A stretch of 64,000 bases of DNA, taken from contig NZ_JANFQO010000012.1 of assembly GCF_024437735.1 (NCBI RefSeq), forward strand, positions 62,001 to 126,000, given 5' to 3'. Shown here one piece after another: positions 62,001-64,000 of this stretch. Below the pieces are notes generated by a model, which was given only the letters and a program-made list of their open reading frames with translations, searched no databases and was not told the origin of the DNA. The DNA comes from Tahibacter harae. GTDB taxonomy: Bacteria; Pseudomonadota; Gammaproteobacteria; Xanthomonadales; Rhodanobacteraceae. Position 1 is the first letter of the stretch, and every line of letters starts with the position of its first letter. A program made the position numbers and the translations under genes.

Positions 62001-62241
62001 TTGCACTGTTGCCCGGCAGGCTGACGTCAGTCTGGACGAACTCGGTGGAACCGTTGTAGAGGCTGACCGAATCGCCGAACAGGTTGTCGGTGAGCGGCGC
62101 GACGGTCTGGTCGGCCTCGATCAGCTTGGCGTATTCATCCTGGAAGGCGATGGTCTGGCTGGCAGCCTGCTGGGCAGGCGCCAGGGCCAGGGCGTAGAGC
62201 AACAGCAGCGCGCGCCGCCGTTGGGAAAAAACTCGATGCAT
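56089..62241 (-). CDS. Secreted RHS/YD-repeat protein with variable C-terminal domain
   Basis: A 2050-residue protein. The signal peptide (RALLLLYALALAPAQQAASQ) is followed by an N-terminal domain of about 500 residues and YD repeats from roughly residue 550 to 1340 (for example YDSLGSVASLTYPDGQYIDY, YDGHGRRVSVQ). Fibronectin-III-like domains (about 1345-1735) interrupt the array before the RHS core (YYHTDALGSPVAE, GRFLSADPV and NFNRYWYANNNPYTYTDPDG). The last 190 residues are unrelated, lower in GC and end KNPIPKDERRNFD, with a CDLCRNVIH segment. This is the layout of a polymorphic toxin with a swappable tip. The toxin activity is not recognised. The ATG at 62241 has ggag upstream; a TTG lies 6 bases earlier. 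Confidence 0.88.
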   Translation of the reverse strand: MHRVFSQRRRALLLLYALALAPAQQAASQTIAFQDEYAKLIEADQTVAPLTDNLFGDSVSLYNGSTEFVQTDVSLPGNSAIPVSIGRRFAVENRGGGGFTSNRYAFGDWDLEVPYITTIQAAGTNWPVSSSGDPLMRCSGPQSADQAVPPMALDIEGSNPVEADLFWSAPALHVPGAGNKPLLFRGNGAVPAPTDGKNYRWLTKDNWFAACIVPSVDDGSGDGFVVRSPDGLVYYFDHMVKLTHPAVTRKKPSGASSTVNREEVRLYVTRIEDRFDAGGSGKFPHNYVKYTWVGAQLHEIAGNDGRRITLTYNGAGRIDSISDQTRTWTYNYSGVYHTLSSVTLPDQSRWEFGLTALQDGKTNYDPLVAPTYEGPHCHRQRVLPAAGGLNQRSGTITHPSGATGTFVFDVRRHGRTKVDYDCSHDPGSGGDPNFFTPNGAPALFDTLALIEKTITGPGIAKGYTWSYSYETVAATTCGGPSGCNLGDADKDVSVTAPDDSVTLNKFGVRYGENEGQLLSSETFEGSVSRRRQEYAYVTNAEAPLHPFPQQMGHVLNPRVDNLSSTWLRPQKQRLTIQDGVTFRWTAQSFDVFARPVDVARGSSLSGVDRVERTAYHDSYAHWLLGQIASVSTVFSDGSSVVSSNKTYHPLSAQLTQEYSWGKLQKEYSYHANGLLASVTDGAGAAHATALSDYYRGVPRLVQYADGTQERAEVNNLGRITKVYDELNNATTFNYNLTNGRLESMIPPGGDPVSWTATTYVLAKINAPEFGLAEGHWRQTVTTGARKKVVYLDALYRPVVVEEWDTALPAQKRYSVRRFDHAGRETFSSTPQFDVFADFGAVSTGLSTTYDAIGRPIGTAQTAETGTLLTSTTYQPGFKRRVVDARNQATTTSFLAWDEPSYDYPTRVEGPEGLVVAIQRNIWGQTTRLRRDATINGVPMSVNRVYSYDQHKRICRIAENETGSTIMDYDDAGNTRWVASGQPLNLSSTSCLRETVAETAKNMRYYDLRNRLYGSTYPAGTEGVSHTYYPDGALWTISSAGATWTYEYNNRRLLEKETLTYDGKTFVYDWGYDSLGSVASLTYPDGQYIDYAPDAFGRPTKAGSYAANVQYHPNSAVKQFTYGNGVQHSMTQNVRQLPQRATDSKNGTAVIDYGYSYDGNANIASVDDYAQGGIESKVMGYDGLNRLTSASAANLWGSASFQYDLFDNLRRTQVGVRVYSYVYDAARNLPQRIENGAGQTLFDIGHDPRGNLNSKGSQGFTFDAANRLIVATAAPGGSGTETYVYDGHGRRVSVQKSGQSGKRYAVYSKQGQLLHELDAQGKATDYVYLGSTLVARLKDGTPNQALLQVDPPGQTSGNFTLSWTSVLTSGNYQLSVRRDNDPAQNYTIAAPGLSKLFTNPDGGSYDFSLTACAPGNTCSTATLNDYGVTPKPVASIGVPTSPQSGQYTVSWQRSVGARSYRVEESKNSAAYVQLADSPTASLSVSRPGNVAGTYRYRVTALNEFGERAGVISAEVTVPTIITCDNIPSLTTPTISPITLGNPANSYRVQWSASECATAYDLQESPDGLNWSAAPGTLGPVSTTYFDFSSRANGTYYYRVRASRPGNTPVPFSGWSDTRAVTVSVVLSPPIPANVRLRSDGQEGTNIIVYGNNKTVDVLWDSVPDVTHYIVRQATSHPQCSALHGGEYQVPALPPSLLGRPVPYRCNNVTNQPTAYEFTVKACSGANCSLESAIAMVTVESGTGGSGGNGMEALTALQPTYYHTDALGSPVAETNAVGSMIPADITRLRYEPYGVPLNGYTDAPGYTGHVADSHTQLSYMQQRYYDPVLGRFLSADPVAVDTRTGLNFNRYWYANNNPYTYTDPDGRYVEAAFEAASLTLDVVELDSAIQNGSALDVAAAAGILIADAVLAALPLAPGVVGLGVHGTSEVAAVGARLPDEALVVRGGSAQGANSVDGIAAGTSKHHDVDVTGFSVESAEGATFCDLCRNVIHNQVGTTTVGDIRKAGGDVVPTPGKSPTHATVTGLSPDKASTLLTPTQKNPIPKDERRNFD

Positions 62242-62824
62242 GGGCAACTCCGAGATAGTTCATTTCTGCCGGACGTCGAGCGACATCCGGCCCCCGATCA
62301 CCGATCCCCGCGGCCGCGCCTCGCCCAGGGACCGGCCTCTGCCGTGACAGCAGTGCCGGATGGGAGCGGAAACGAGGCGATAGACGGAGGGCTTCGCTGC
62401 AGCGGCCGTGCTTCCTGCACGGGGCTGCAGAAGAGCTTTACGGATTCGCGCGGAAATCATGATCAACCACCGTCTCAACGGCTGAGGTGACCGCCGCCGC
62501 AGGCAAAGGGCCTGCGGGGCTGCGCTCTCGCGCCCCGCAGCAGCGCGGCCGGCGGCCGCCGATGTCCGGCCACCCTTGCGCCTGTTCTGTCTGCGCTGCC
62601 AGCACGTACGGGCGGACACGCGCCGCCTGTTGCCGGCACGGATCTGCACCAGGCGGCCGCCGGACCATCGCCATCGCCGCGCGGCTTGGCCACAATCCAC
62701 CTTTCTCGCCCCCGCTGCGGATTGCCATGATCGCGCCCAACCTTTTCCGCACCGCCTGCGCCATCGCGCCGCAGCGGCAAGAACCCGCCCGCTGCGCCGG
62801 GACAGGCGCAGACGGCCGCGGCCC
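62242..62824. other. Divergent intergenic region
   Basis: These 583 bases separate the RHS and mannosyltransferase starts. A CTGCGGGGC/GCCCCGCAG hairpin (62512-62540) is the only clear structure. Promoters for both genes should lie here, but none is convincing by eye. Confidence 0.4.
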
Positions 62825-63988
62825 ATGAATGCGGCAACGACCGGCAGCCGCGGCTCGCGCGTGCTGGCCGCGCTGCGCCGGGAAGACCACCCCGCGCGCA
62901 TCGCGCTGGTGATCCTGGCGCTGTACCTGCTCTCGCGCCTGGGCCTGATCGCGGTGGGCTCGCTGACGCGGCAGACCCTGGGCGATGGCGTGGCCGAGCC
63001 GCTGGCCAACCTGTTCTGCCGCTGGGACTGCGACTGGTATCTGCAGGTGCAGCGCAGCGGCTATTCCACGGCCAGCCTGGAGAACGGGCCGGGCATGACC
63101 AACTACTCGTTTTTTCCGCTGCTGCCGCTGCTCGCGCGCGGTGTCGGCGCACTGGGACTGGATGCGCTGCACGCATTGCTGCTCACCACCAACCTCTGTT
63201 TCATCGCCGCGCTGTTCTATGTGCAGCGCTACGCGGTGCTGGTGGGACTGTCGCTGCAGGCCAGCCTGATCGCCGTCGCCCTGCTCTGCTTCACGCCGCA
63301 GAGCTATGTGTTTTCCGCCGGCATCACCGAAAGCCTGTTCCTGCTGTTGCTGGTGATGGCCATGTACCACCTGCGCCGGCGGCACTACCTCGTTTCCGGC
63401 CTGGCCGGGGCGCTACTTTCGGCGGCGCGGCCAAACGGGTTTTTCTTCCTGCTGTTCGCGCTGGCCTGGCTGGTGCAGGAGTTCGGTCCGCGCGTGTTCC
63501 TGCAGCCCTGGCGGCGGCCGGAGGCCTTCGTGCCGGTGGTGCTGGCGCCGCTGGGCCTGCTGCTGTTCTGGAGCTGGTGTTTCTACGCCACCGGCGATGC
63601 CTTCGCGCAGCAGACCACGATACGCCAGGGCTGGGGCTGGGCCGCCGACCTGCCCTGGCGTGTGATGGCCAATCACCTGCAGCAGGGCGGGCCCAGCCGC
63701 TTCTGGGCCATCTGCAGCCTGGTCGCGGCGGTGGTGTCGCTGGGGCTGCTGCGGCTGCGCCTGTATGCGGAATTCGCGCTGTGCGCCGGGCTGTTCGGCC
63801 TGTTCTGGATCTCGCTGATCTCCAACGCCATGCTGCGCTACTGCATCGTGCTGTTCCCGCTGTGGCTGGTGCTGGCCCACGCACTGGACCGCCGCCCGCT
63901 GGCGACGGCGGCGACGCTGGCCAGCTTCGGGCTGCTCGGCGGCTGGCTCATGGTCGCCTGGACGCTGGGAGCCTACGTCAGCCTATGA
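62825..63988 (+). CDS. PIG-V-like mannosyltransferase family membrane protein
   Basis: A 387-residue polytopic membrane protein with about ten hydrophobic helices. The early luminal-type motif FCRWDCDWYLQVQRSGYS and later YSFFPLLPLLARG, SAGITESLFLLLL and SAARPNGFF match the PIG-V/GPI-mannosyltransferase-like family. Bacterial members use polyprenyl-phosphate sugars to modify extracytoplasmic acceptors. The ATG at 62825 was chosen because upstream open frame lacks hydrophobic or conserved sequence. The stop is 12 bases before the window end. Confidence 0.82.
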   Translation: MNAATTGSRGSRVLAALRREDHPARIALVILALYLLSRLGLIAVGSLTRQTLGDGVAEPLANLFCRWDCDWYLQVQRSGYSTASLENGPGMTNYSFFPLLPLLARGVGALGLDALHALLLTTNLCFIAALFYVQRYAVLVGLSLQASLIAVALLCFTPQSYVFSAGITESLFLLLLVMAMYHLRRRHYLVSGLAGALLSAARPNGFFFLLFALAWLVQEFGPRVFLQPWRRPEAFVPVVLAPLGLLLFWSWCFYATGDAFAQQTTIRQGWGWAADLPWRVMANHLQQGGPSRFWAICSLVAAVVSLGLLRLRLYAEFALCAGLFGLFWISLISNAMLRYCIVLFPLWLVLAHALDRRPLATAATLASFGLLGGWLMVAWTLGAYVSL

Positions 63989-64000
63989 GCACCGATCCCG

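Noticed and set aside
56806-62490. Very long open frame antisense to the RHS gene
   Set aside because: It is a high-GC shadow; the minus strand has a signal peptide, YD repeats and RHS core motifs.

Overview
The window is high-GC chromosomal DNA, most likely from a gammaproteobacterium of the Lysobacterales (Xanthomonadales), possibly Rhodanobacteraceae. This is inferred from the hemD-hemX-hemY cluster, spermidine synthase divergent from biosynthetic arginine decarboxylase, an OleD-like reductase, paired TPR/beta-hydroxylase and TPR/sulfotransferase genes, and the gggattc-type intergenic repeats. No phage, transposase, rRNA, CRISPR or ordinary tRNA is visible.

Layout. 1-5437: a partial lipoprotein, pyrF, an e(P4)-type acid phosphatase, a DUF3667 protein and a lipoprotein joining a zinc-metalloprotease domain to a TPM domain. 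5545-11608: the RNA-repair locus. rtcR is divergent from a sigma-54 promoter at 7295-7310. That promoter is followed by about 1.29 kb of non-coding leader and then rtcB, an unknown 225-residue gene and rtcA. The leader is packed with tandem stem modules that look like bacterial Y RNAs. The last one (8440-8584) carries a clear circularly permuted tRNA mimic: T-arm, closed acceptor-like stem, D-arm. No Ro60/Rsr gene lies in the window. This is the most unusual element here.

11866-29375: mostly housekeeping genes. They include an ABC exporter, the TPR enzymes, a Ycf46-like AAA ATPase, an alpha/beta hydrolase, a PlsC acyltransferase, a SrkA-like kinase, two thioesterases, a 2Fe-2S/FAD reductase, hemY/hemX/hemD and a rhodanese. 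29716-38400: a long minus-strand cluster reads ECF sigma factor, anti-sigma factor, subtilisin-like protease, decaheme cytochrome, MtrB/PioB-type outer-membrane barrel, cupredoxin, diheme cytochrome c and HiPIP. It resembles pioABC/mtrAB conduits and should move electrons across the outer membrane.

38567-50396: secreted and envelope proteins. These are a TorF-like porin, a second cupredoxin, two related secreted proteins (one with 11 Asp-rich repeats and an IPTL-CTERM tail), an FG-GAP lipoprotein, an O-antigen-ligase-like protein and two glycosyltransferases. 50470-55701: an AEC transporter, speE, speA and an oleD-like gene. 55854-62241: a 2050-residue secreted RHS protein with a lower-GC variable C-terminus, followed by a small candidate immunity gene. 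The window ends with a PIG-V-like mannosyltransferase.
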